Source of the DNA: Xiphophorus maculatus
Lineage: Eukaryota > Chordata > Actinopteri > Cyprinodontiformes > Poeciliidae
Assembly (NCBI RefSeq): GCF_002775205.1
Contig: NC_036454.1
Coordinates: 3,465,382 to 3,529,381, forward strand
Direction of reading: 5' to 3'
Length of the DNA: 64,000 nt
The notes under the pieces were generated by a model. The model ran no database searches and had not been told where the DNA came from. It saw only the letters and a list, made by a program, of their open reading frames with translations. Numbering within the stretch: the stretch's first letter is position 1; the number at the start of each line of letters is the position of its first letter. Shown here in pieces: positions 53,304 through 64,000 of the stretch. A program made the position numbers and the translations under genes.

Positions 53304-53761
53304 AAAGCTGCAGTATGTAACTCTTAAAAAAATGTTTTTGTGCAAGACAGAATATTGAGCTCCTCTGTCGTCTTCCAGAAACAACCAATCAGAGCCAGGA
53401 GGCGGGTCTTAGCGCTGTCAATCACCTCCTTGTTTTTTGATACGCTGCAGCTAACCTAGCCTGTTGTGAATGCTAAGGCTAGTTGGCATGGCCACCAATG
53501 ATGACGGATAAATTGTTTTTCCTGTAATGGTAAATTGTTTCTCCGCCATTAGTACATTTAGCAGTGAGTTTATCAGGATGATTGACAGCGCTGAGACCCT
53601 CCTCCTGTCTCTGATTGGTTGTTTTTGGACATTTCTTCAGACTAGCTCAGCGAGGAGGTGGAGCTCGATCTTTTCACATAACAAACTGTCACAACATGGA
53701 CACAGTTTTAACAAATATGTAAAACCAAATGTTTTATACAAAAGTTACATGCTGCAGCTTT
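53304..53761. mobile_element. Palindromic MITE with AAAGCTGCAG ends
   Basis: Inverted ends AAAGCTGCAGTATGTAACT and AAAAGTTACATGCTGCAGCTTT. The interior arms mirror each other: CAACCAATCAGAGCCAGGAG with GCGCTGTCAATCA against TGATTGACAGCGCTGAG with CTGATTGGTTG. Related partial sequences at 14870-15110, 35150-35400 and 48005-48120. Confidence 0.8.
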
Positions 53762-53816
53762 AAAAGGATGAATTTCCCTCAAGGACCTGCAGAGTAAATG
53801 ATAAAAACCTTTAGAT

Positions 53817-54034
53817 CAGGGGCGTCAAACTCCAGTCCTCTAGCCACTGTCCTGCAACTTTTAGATGAGCCTCTGCTGCAGCACCTGAACAGAATAATTA
53901 GGTCATTAAGGCTCTGGAGAACTGATCTACACAAGGAGGAGGTGATGAAGTCATTTCATTCCAGTGTTTTGTAGCTGTGGTACATTTAAACCTGCAGGAC
54001 AGCGGCCCTACAGGACTGGAGTTTGACACCTGTG
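53817..54034. mobile_element. hAT-like MITE, perfect 8-bp target duplication
   Basis: Ends CAGGGGCGTCAAACTCCAGT and GGAGTTTGACACCTGTG. Flanked by CTTTAGAT at 53809-53816 and 54035-54042. Same family as 1382-1605. Confidence 0.85.
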
Positions 54035-54042
54035 CTTTAGAT

Positions 54043-54425
54043 CATATGTCCCGGGGGCCAAATCTGGCCCACCATTGCTTTTTATGTGGCCCCTCTAGAC
54101 TCCAGAAGGCTGCATAACTAGAACCTTCAAGATCACGGTTCTGTTCTCAAATATTATTTTATCAAATCAAAGCGGTTTTGTACCTGTACACTGCCAAATT
54201 ACACCAATCAGTTCCTCCAGTTTTTTGCGGAAATTCACTCGGAATCAATAAATTCCCACATTTTTCATGAGTTTATTGCACATTTTCTACAAAAATGGTC
54301 AAAAACATTGGGTTTAAGTGATGCTAACTCCCACCTGTAGGTGGCAGTATGTCTGTCAGCTTAATGGTTTTTATCAATACTTTCTGCAACAACCGACCCA
54401 AAATGAAACTGAGCTTCACACCCTG
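54043..54425. mobile_element. Second hAT-like MITE abutting the first, sharing its target duplication
   Basis: Begins CATATGTCCCGGGGGCC and ends CTGAGCTTCACACCCTG, followed by a third CTTTAGAT (54426-54433). Different family from 53817-54034; related end at about 49330-49380. Confidence 0.6.
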
Positions 54426-55835
54426 CTTTAGATGATCAAATCACATGTTGGATTTTGAAGTTTGAGAGATGTTCCACTATTTTTGTTTTTAGCATTCATC
54501 GTGTCTATAGTGGAACTAGTTCAGGTCCAAATGTTGCGCTTTGGTTGAGCCTGGCGTCGGTGTTTGCTTCAGGCTTGGCGGCGTTTTGAGTCGACCTCTC
54601 CAGCCGACATATGGCCGCCTCTCTTTTCTCACTTCAGTGAGACGACCCTCCTGTCCACAACTTCAAAGCCAGTCTCCCCCTCCTCCCATCGCCTCCCAGT
54701 GATTAGTCTCCCATTCCTCCGGTTTCTGGTTTGGACTAAATGACTTCCCTCCTCACAGCTCCTGTTCCTTTGCTTTTCTCGCTCGTTTTAGAGTTTTTAA
54801 AGAATCATCTCTGCTGAATTGCTTCTAATTTTAGTCTCTGGGTTTGCTTTGTAATCCCAGTTTTGGTTGAACATCTGCGCATACCTCTGCCATATTTTTG
54901 CTCTTGTTGCATATTTTTGTGCTAAAAATTCTATTTTTGCCATTTCGTGCAGCTTAAGCATGTGTTTCTTGCAACCTTGTATTTCTCCCCACTGGAAGCA
55001 CACTCACTGGTTTGACTGGAGGTGAAGGGAGTTGTTGCAGCTGCTTTGGTTTGAAAGTGTGGGATGAAAACCCACATGAGCCTCGAGGACTGCCCTGTTA
55101 TTACACGATCGTGTTAGAAGTTAGCCCACAAATATAAAATGTTGCTGTTTGGACCAGCATCAAATAGGAAATGGCACTAAGTAGCTTCTGGGCTTGAACT
55201 GTAAAGAACCTCTGATATCAGAGTATGCACAAAGCAGATTTAAAATGGAGAACTTGCTGGATTCAACAAAAAAAAAAGAGAAGTCAAGCTTGTGGAAATC
55301 CAACTAAGAGATTTCCAGTAACCTGGGACAGCTGCCAGCGCGGCACCACACTGTTCGCTAATTCGAAAGGAAGTCATTACTGGGGCGATCAAAGCTCTGC
55401 TGAACTGTTTACAAAATCTCTTGAGTCAGTTTTTTTTCTGGACTTAGAAGCTTAGCAGAATCACACCAGCACAACGTATGAATTAGAAGAATCTGTTAAG
55501 TGGATTTGTCTTTAATTACAAACTTCATGCAGCTGAAGCTGCGATCAGACATGATTGCAACCAATCAGCAACGTGGCACATGAGCTAAGTTTAGCCCTTT
55601 GTTTGGGTTGTAAAATGCTGTTGGTTCTCCTCACGAAGCTGTTTTTCTTTTTGTTTTACTTGATCGTTGATTGTTTGCAACTGATACGCATTTTAAGTTT
55701 AGAATAATTCACTAAAACCACAAAAGATGTGAAGAATAGCTCATTATAAGAATTGTTGAATAATTATCTAAACGTTTCATTAGTTTATTGAAAGTGGAAA
55801 TGAATACAAAAATATCTTTTAAATATAAAATTAAT

Positions 55836-56350
55836 TTTGACCGTGACGTCTGATTGGCTGCTTCCATAGAGACCTTTACATCTGATTGGCTGCTTTTATA
55901 GAGACCCTGATGTCTGATTGGTTGCTTCAAACAACAAGTCAGGACAACTTCTTCCAAGTTAGCAATGACGGGGTAGTTGATATTTTCACTGGAAGTGTGA
56001 AAATAATTACAATAAATTATTTTTCGGATGAGCAATTCCAGCGTCTGTATCTGTAGTTTGGTCTGAAGTTGCTAATAAGTTCGCCAGAGAGAGTTAGTCG
56101 GCGTTCGCTAGTGGGTGAAGCTAACGTTGATCCTGTGACCTGTGGCAGCTTCCTCCATGTTGTTAAAGGTAAATTGTGAAATAGAGGCTGGAGTTGCTCA
56201 CCTGGAGTTTGTAGCAATTAAATTACAACAATGTATGAAAGTTATTTCCACACTTTCAGTGAAAATATAAACCTCAGAGTCTTAGCAAACTTGGAGAAAT
56301 TGTCTCGATTTACTGTTTGAAGCAGCCAATCAGACGTCAGCGTCGGCCCT
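55836..56350. mobile_element. Palindromic MITE with CCAAT-box tandem units at one end
   Basis: Left part has three units of about 33 bp (55849-55930), each with TCTGATTGGCTGCTT. The right end carries the inverse (GAAGCAGCCAATCAGACGTC, near 56321). Inner arms mirror each other: GATATTTTCACTGGAAGTGT against ACACTTTCAGTGAAAATATA. Non-coding. Confidence 0.65.
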
Positions 56351-57184
56351 AAGCACGCCCACTGAGTTTGATGGGTGAAGTTGACAGTTTAATTTAATTC
56401 ATGATGCATATGATTATATATTTATTAAATTATCTCTACTGTTTAAAAAAAAACGACATCTAAATAATTCAGAGGTTATTTATTTGTTGTCTGATTAATT
56501 CCTGAGTGCTGCAGTTTGCGTGAGGAGGAAAACTGTTGCGGTGAACATGAATGAGTCGAGGGAATCGCTCTCTGCGGCTCGGATTAACCCCGCTTAAACC
56601 TTGAAGTGTGTTTCAAAAAGATGTTTTGTTTCCTGGTATGTTAATCTCTTTTCTTTCAGTAATTCTTCCTCTTAGTGGTTGTGCTTTCTTCTTTTCCCTC
56701 TATAATAAGGACGATTATCACGGTTCACTGAAATTTGAATTTTCAGCTTCTTTGGAGGATCATTGATCTTGGCAATTTTTGATTTATTTGTTATTAGACC
56801 AACTATGAAAATGACTGTAGTGAATGTTATGCTTTCACTTACATTGGAGTCAAGGAAATACAGAAATAGACTCTAGGTGGTGCTAGAGTATCTGCCCTTT
56901 GTTCTACGGAGAAAAAAAAGTGCCCTTCTGAGATTTTTAAAGTTTTTTTAAATAATGTGTAGCACAAGTTCTTTTTTGCAATTAAAGGCTGGTTGTGATT
57001 TACCGTTTTCATCAATCTATAATATTTTTTTTATTTTTGTTAATCCTAAGAATTTCATAAAATGTACAAAAGTGTATACTTGTTTTGAGATGTTTAATGT
57101 TTTTTGTTCACTAATGCATATTGGTGTCATCTTTTGCAATCAGCAGATGTTGGAAAGTAGGGGTAGGTTAAAAGTTTCATGATA

Positions 57185-57825
57185 ATATTTTTGCCATTTA
57201 GGCCTGTCACAATAAAAAATTTGCTGGACGATAAATTATGGAAGAAGTTATTGCGATAAACGATCGTTATTGTTTTGAGACCATTTTCAAAGTAATATAA
57301 TGGTGATGGCGTAATAGTGCAAGAACACATTCTCAAAAATTAGCATTAAATTCTAATAAACATTTAACACTGGAACTGGAAAACATTTAAATATCCAAAA
57401 TAAATGAACAAAGCAAACAAAGTTAAGTATGAAATCTCTGTAAACAAAATTGTCCTTCAAAAAAAGCCAGTTGAAACCAAAACACCAGACTGAAGACTTT
57501 ATCATCCACATTTTGATAGAAAGAAAACAATAATAAATCATGAAAATGGAAATTTTTGAACTTGTCTTAATTTTTCATGCTGTTAATTGATTCACTGCTT
57601 ATGGCGACAGGCCTGTTGCTATTCTGATAACGATGAAACTGACAATAAAAAGTATTTACTGCTACTATTTTAGGTGACTGTATGGTTACATACAGTTAGT
57701 AAAAATTAACAATCCCAGCAATATGGACAGTCTTGATTAATTGGAATCTATTGTAATAATCGTAAATCAACATTCATATTATGATAAATTTATCATGATA
57801 AACGATACGATAAATCTAGGCTTCA
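57185..57825. repeat. Dispersed GATAAATT repeat, copy 2
   Basis: GCCTGTCACAATAAAAAATT, ATTGCGATAAACGATCG, TTTGAGACCATTTTCA, AATCTCTGTAAACAAAATTG, ending near GATAAACGATACGATAAATC. Same order as 8825-9240 and 62580-62965. Confidence 0.65.
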
Positions 57826-60800
57826 AATGAATGAAATTGTTGTGTGTTTTGATTGGACAATCTCTTCCAATGAAAGACAAGGACAAAGGTTGCTTTTTTT
57901 GTTTGTTTTTTTTTGAGTGCGTGTAAATTGGCTGTCTTGATCAAATTGTGTTGGAGGTGCAGTCAAAAATCCGTTGCCCTTATTTTCTACCTGCCCCAAA
58001 AATGTGTGTGCACGCCTCTGGTTGGAGTGAAGGTAATTACCCGCTGGAAAGACGACTTAATGCTGGATGAGGCTTGATGGGACGGATTGTTTTGACATTT
58101 TCAAGAGAATGGGAGGAGTGGAAGAAAAACCTGTGGTCAAACAGGGAGCTGAAAGGTGCTCAATTATCTACTTCACACAGATTTCAGGCGGAGACCTTAG
58201 ACTCTCCCAAGTCTGGGGTTTGACTGCGTTTACATTTGTTACAAATTAGAAGCATAATTATTTAAGGGAGGTGCTAAAAGAAAGCAAAATTACAAACAAA
58301 AATCCAAATGACATCTCTTTTGGTGCTACAGTAGAAATATTTGCAAGAAATGTAACAATATTCGCGCTTATGTATGACGGTAAATACAGTGTTTGACCGT
58401 GTTTTTGAACAAATTTCAGTAAACTCAGAGTTACTCACAAAAAATGCAGGAATCTGTTTCTGTGTGAATTTTCACGATCGCAGAATTGTGGAAACTGGAG
58501 GGACTGGCTGGGCATCAGAGCCATTTGGTTTTGGGGCGCCACATGGCTCTTTGGCCTTGGTCCTGTTCATCTACTGTCGATTAAAGGCCACAGAAACCTT
58601 TAATAAATGCCTCTGGAGGTTCAGGCATGTGCTGCACATGTGTTAACCAGAAAATACCACAAAGTTATGGACGAAACAAACCAGCTAAACATTCCCCCCG
58701 TATCTTTTCTAAACAGCAGCTGGCATGCACTGTGTGTCAGTTTATGGAAACATCTCATTTGTCACTATTTCCTCACAAATATGGCTGTGCGTTTCAGGCA
58801 TGCTGTCTGAAATGTAACTGTTTTTAAACAGGAATCCAGCTTGTTTCCTGCGGGTCAAACAGAATGAGGCCAGTGCAGAGTGAACTTGGTGCTGAAATGA
58901 TGGTGATAATCCTCCAGGTATGCAGGCATGCACAGACTTTGCTTGTCAAGTTTAGGCATTGCACAGAACGGCTCGGCGTCTCTCAGGCCAAACTCTGCAG
59001 TCTGTTTTAGGAGAGCTAACCAGCTGCAGACCCCTGGCTGTTGCTTATTCAGGTAAATTTCTAGAGTCGTCTTTCAACATTTCCAAACCTTCAACCACAT
59101 GTAACTCATAAAATCTTCTCTTGGTGTGCCAGTTTTTTTCCACATTGTTTACTTTGTGAGGTGTAAATTGCAGCACACCTATGTAGGGCCATAATTACTG
59201 TGTGTGATGATTCTTGGTGATTTATGGGGCATAAAGTTGTAACTTGGTGTCCTTAGAGCTCCGTAAACACAAAGTCTGTGTCACTTTCAAAACAAACAGC
59301 TTTTGGGAGTTTTCACACCTCATAGTCCGGTGGATTGGGTTTGATTGGGCACCAAAGTTGAAACATTTGCTACATTTTCAACTGGTGTGGTTCACTTTCA
59401 CACTGCACTGTTAAATGAACCAAAATCTTTAAGTAACCTGTTCCCCTCCTCACCTGTGGGGGCGCTGCATTAAGAACAACCGAAGGAAACGACACAAAAA
59501 CGTCTGAAGACTCTGAGCACAACTTTCTTCTTCACAAAAACAAAAATGGAGTAGAGTCAGATTTTAGTGGTTGTAGGATTTCTCTTTTCAAAACACAAGC
59601 CATTTTTCCCACTAGTACTGGATTCGTGTTTGTTTTGGTTTTATTAACCCAGAATGCCTTGCGTTGTAGTCCTCTTCCTGCTTTTGCAGCGGTCTCTGGT
59701 CCGCTTATGGTTCTCATGTATCGAAACCACGCCAGAGTTCATTTCAACCGAGTCAGGACTTCAGAGTTCACTTTTTTGATCCGCATCAGTTTGATTATCT
59801 GTTCACAACCAACCGCAGTCCACAAACTTTTTTTGATATGGGAGACTTTCACACATGAGAAGCGCCAATCAGCTCCCCAAACGCAGGAAGCTGTAACATT
59901 GTAACCAATAGGAAAATTCATCTGCAGTAGCAACTGTTTAATCCAAAGAGGGCAGCACTGAGTCGGTAGTCGGCCAGAAATTGCAGAGTTAAAAAACAAA
60001 AACGCAAAATTACGAACTTTAAATGCCAATTGAATTTATCTGTTAAAAAAATTATTTGGGTTTTAGTTACTCTTTAAATTAGGACTTTTAGTTAATTTTT
60101 TCCTTTTTTATCCATGAAAAGCTCATTAATACAGTCATATTGGAGCTGTGTCATCTGTGCTCTGCACTGTTTACGGCGCAGAAAGCCTCAGAGCCGTGTG
60201 GCCCATAGTTACCTGCCTGCTCATGTTACAGCCTCCCTCTGTTGCACGCTCGTATCGTCAGGTTACTGCGTGTTTCTGTGAGGTTCGTGTCAGGAAGCGC
60301 TCCGGCGTCCCCCACGTTAATCCCTCGTCCCTCACTGCGTTACCAGTCAGAGTTGGACGCAGACTCAATGCCTTGAGCTCTTCACACCTGAGGGAGGTGA
60401 GTCTGAATTGTTTTAGGCAATTATTTTTTACCAAAGATGTCCTTTAGGTTAATGTTCTAGATGGCCCATCAATTATACCAATACTCTATTTTTAACTGAA
60501 TGTTTCATGAATGCATATAAATAATGTTTTTAGCTTAATAACCTGACAGGGTTCTAGTTGGAGTTTAACAAGGTATCAAGTTGCAATAGAAGTGCAGGAA
60601 ATAATGCAATTGTAAAGGAGTGTTTGGATGCAAGAAGTGGTAGGATATATCTGATTTATTATGCATTCATGATCTACATCTATATAGCATATTAAGGCAG
60701 TTAAAGGTGGTATTTTTTTCAGTGTCATTAGCTGCGTTTTTATTACAAATGTGTGCAAAACTTTGTCAATAATCCACTAATGTTGAGAAAACTATTTTGC

Positions 60801-62579
60801 AATTGCGGTATTTCCATTAAATAAGAAGCTTAGAACAACCTTCTAGACAGAAAAAAAGAGAAGGTGGAAAAAATGTCAAATTCTGTCAAAAAACTCAGCA
60901 ATTCAAGCTGCTTGGTGTTAAAATAGGTGGAGTAATTGTTTTTAGGTGGAGTCTCAAGTATTTGTTGATTTTAGATATTCGTGGTCCCTAAAACTTCCCA
61001 CTTTTTAAAGTTTTAGGACATAAAATAATTTCAAAAATTGAACAAAATTCTTTTACTGCTGACTGAATAATAAAAAAAGGGTTTATTTCTTGATCTTTGT
61101 TGAATTGCACCTAAAATGTATCAAACCCTGACTTTAAAACCTGAATGTGTACCGAGCCGTGGTTTTGTCCATCAGTTCTCCCGTAGTCCTGCTTGCCTGC
61201 ATGTGATCAACAAACGTAGACCAGCTGCACTTTGCCGTCTCTGGCGCTGATTTACTTTAATGTGGGAGCTGCAGAGTGAGGAAGTCATTCTGCTCACATT
61301 TGACATCCTAGTGGAAGTAATTAACTGGATATCTGGAACAACAAACTTTGGAAAGGATTGCTGCCATCTGTTAAAGACATCAAACGGGTCACGACAGAAC
61401 CAACAAGACACGCTCCACTGCAGATCTCTATGCCACAATGTTGGACTTCCAGTGAAATTTAGTGACTTTTTCTTATAATTAAGCATCTGAAGGCAACAGC
61501 TGGTTCAGTTATTAGAGGCTTACCAAAAAATAGATTTATATTTACTATTATTTAGAATCAATTTAAAATGTCCCAAAATTGATTTGAAATCAAACCCTCT
61601 GGCGGCCATTTTGTAACTACAAGGGCGTTTGACGTCGCCACACACACACGGTACTTCCAGAAAACACCAAGACAAAGGGGAAAGTATGAAACCCCTTTCA
61701 TGTTATTGTTTATATCCTGAAATGTTGTGAATGCGCCCAACGCTGGAGGGCAAAACGACGATTGTTTCACTTGCCATCGGTAGCCGCGCTGCTGCAGTTC
61801 TGTTAAAATGAAACCTGGAGATGTAGGTTCAGTGCAGTCCGCCACTGGGACAAATATTGATGGAAAAACATTGAAATCACTCGTATTCTGTTTTTTTTTT
61901 TTCTTGCTCTTTGTGTAGGCTATGCTACGTTGCCATAGCAACTAACAACAACACTGCTAATGTATCAGGATTCAGCACCAAAAACACAGAACAAAACAAG
62001 GTTAAGGTTTCATGTTTTTTCCTTGATGTTTATTTTGCGATTATTAATTAGTGACAGATTCGGCTGTAGCTAATCTATGGGGGGGGGGCAAATAAAAATC
62101 TGCTTAGGGCCCCAGAAAGGCTTGGACCGGCCCTGGGGAAGCGCTGTCCCTCAGTGAACAGCAGCAGGAAGTTATTTCCTCTAGTGGTTAGCAGAGATTT
62201 GTTTACCACAGAGATTGACTGGTAAAAGCTGCAGTTCAGCTCAATGTCAGACTAGTTAAAAAATCCTCCTGGTGAATGTGATGATGGGATAAATATGGAG
62301 AGATCAAAGTCTGGGTTGAAGCTTTTTGTTGGTGGACGACCTTTTTATTTTCTTCCATATCTGTGGTTTCTCTGTTTATGACTTTGAGCTGTGGTGGACT
62401 CGTAATGGCCCGACATCCTCTCCGGTTTCAGTTTCCACAATGTGAAAGACGGGTCGCCATGGTAACGCTGTCCAGAGGTCGGTCCTGCTCTGAAGGATTG
62501 ATCCTGTAGGTGGTCAGTCAGTTTTGTTTTACATCTTTTTATTTTTACTGATAATTATCAACATTTTCCTGTCGGTCAC

Positions 62580-62965
62580 AACTAGGACCGTCACAATAAC
62601 AGATATTACCATTAGATTGCCTGAAAATGATCTCAAAACAGCAAAATTATAGTTTATCGCAAAAACGTCTGGGGCATTTTGTCATCTAACAATAATAGCA
62701 TAATAACACAAAAACACCCTCAAAGCTCAATAAACTTTAAATTCTAACGAATATTTAACACTCGAAGATGTTTTAAAATATTCTAAATAAATGACCAAAA
62801 CAAACAAAAAAACCAAGAAATAATAAAATGAATTATAAAGTCTCTGTAAACAAAATTATTCTTAAAAAAGGGCTGGTTGAGAGCAAAACACCAGACTGAA
62901 CTTGAAAATGGTCTTAAAACATCACAATAATTTCTGGGACAATTTATTGTCCAGAAAAATGTTTT
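62580..62965. repeat. Dispersed GATAAATT repeat, copy 3
   Basis: ACCGTCACAATAACAGATAT, AATGATCTCAAAACAG, TTTATCGCAAAAACG, AAGTCTCTGTAAACAAAATT, ending with inverted GGGACAATTTATTGTCCAG. Confidence 0.6.
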
Positions 62966-64000
62966 ATTATGACATCGATGATATCAAACAGTTTTCATGT
63001 GGATAAACAGCCAAAATGCATAAAAATATTTTAGTTTCTCCAGATATTTGAGTCCCTGTTGCCAACAACTTCCATACCAACACCAATTTGTTTGTAAAAT
63101 AATTTAAATTCTTCTTTTTCCAACCAGTGGATTTAGCAGTCTGACGTGTAAAACATCTAAATCTGGTTTCTCTGCTCACTGTAGACGTCTGACGTTTATC
63201 TGTCGCCTCGTTGTTGGTGCAGCCTCCCTGTCCTGTCTCGGTTTTTTGCATATTCAGTGACATCTGCCAGCAAAGCCTTCGCCGATTGTTCCCGTCCCTC
63301 TGGTGGAGCTGAAATAATGGCCCGGCTCGGGTCGCCACTCAAGTCAATATTTGTTCATGGAGGACGGCTGCTGTGCAGGAGGCGTTTCTCTTTTAGTGAC
63401 GCTTAGTGATGTTCGCTTTAAGAAAACACTGAAAACACCTCAGAAAGCAGAGCTACGCTTAGACATGACGGCTAAAGGTTTCTTTTAGCTTCCAGTTTAT
63501 CTTATTATTATTATATTGCTTTTTCCTACTCAAAATTACATTTTGGTTTTAGATTAATGGAGACTGTAGAGAATAATTGGTAATAAACTTGTGTTTTTCC
63601 ATCTAAATAGAAGTTCTAATTTATATTTGCATTCTTTCAGATGATATTTGTCTGATTTTATAAAAAATTGTGAAACATTTTAGCGTGATAAAAAGCAGAA
63701 TAAAAATCTACAAGGGAGGCAAATACTTTATAATTGTAACAGGCTAATTGTTTTACTTTTAGAGGCGTCAAGATGCTGTTAATTTCTTATTAAAGTCATA
63801 AAATGAAATATTTGCTGCATTAACTTATGAAACAATTAAAAGACGTTACCAGCTGCTTACGTTTACCCACAGATTTCTCCAACAGCTTTGGCTCCTTTGC
63901 GGTTTTAACTCCTTCAATCCTCCGTTGCAGTGAAGCAAAACAAGTTCAGATCTTTATCTGACTAAACTCTCCGAATGCAAAAACAGCAGCGATGAATCAT

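Larger units (their letters stand above)
50631..64000 (+). other. Probable first intron of the rightward gene
   Basis: 13.4 kb with no exon I can recognise on the plus strand, only repeats listed separately and AT-rich sequence. Consistent with the long first intron common in vertebrate genes with a non-coding exon 1. Could equally be intergenic. Confidence 0.4.

Noticed and set aside
59285..59870. Possible MITE with mirrored TTCACACC / GTGTGAAAG-type segments
   Set aside because: Arms are too diverged to define ends or a target duplication from the sequence alone.
60148..60447. 99-codon plus-strand ORF in a GC-richer patch
   Set aside because: No motif, no splice context and no similarity I can recognise; probably chance in the presumed intron.
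62060..62140. GGGCCCCAGAAAGGCTTGGACCGGCCCTG-like end, possible transposon terminus
   Set aside because: Only one end can be recognised; no opposite terminus or duplication found.

Overview
This window is vertebrate DNA, almost certainly from a ray-finned (teleost) fish. It has intron-rich genes, AT-rich introns packed with short DNA-transposon relics, and repeat families typical of teleost genomes (palindromic MITEs, a tRNA-derived SINE, several non-LTR retrotransposons). A killifish or livebearer relative is a guess from the repeat content. Nothing bacterial (operons, Shine-Dalgarno sites, CRISPR) is present.

Layout. (1) 1-3579, + strand: the last five exons of a cathepsin L-like cysteine protease, cut by the left edge. 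(2) 4112-15467, - strand: a complete seven-exon fructose-1,6-bisphosphatase of the muscle (FBP2) type, tail-to-tail with the protease. (3) 15.7-23.8 kb: a repeat-rich block. A hAT-like transposon with 8-bp target duplications (19523-23109) contains a young non-autonomous LTR retrotransposon (19733-22173) that carries a 519-codon proline-rich ORF built from minisatellites. (4) 26264-27688, - strand: an intact single-exon TRIM (RING, B-box, coiled coil, PRY-SPRY) E3 ligase gene. (5) 28.3-30.4 kb: a broken LINE with its 5' part retained and its 3' part missing. (6) 34.2-39.5 kb: a decayed duplicate of the 12.5-23.7 kb region, holding an orphan copy of FBP2 exon 3 and preserving empty target sites for elements inserted in the first copy. 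(7) 42078-47654, - strand: a complete seven-exon liver-type FBP1. (8) 50.4-50.63 kb: a GC-rich promoter and non-coding first exon, + strand, of a gene that continues to the right. The remaining 13 kb looks like its first intron.

The two FBP genes are tandem paralogues, as in other vertebrates. Both encode gluconeogenic fructose-1,6-bisphosphatase and keep the metal-binding and substrate residues. They differ at isoform position 69: Asp in the FBP2-type gene, Gln in the FBP1-type gene. The protease and TRIM genes are unrelated neighbours. Exon limits were placed by reading splice sites and reading frame by hand. The FBP coding sequences sum to 337 and 338 codons plus stop, which matches the family length. 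Transposon family names are by resemblance only.
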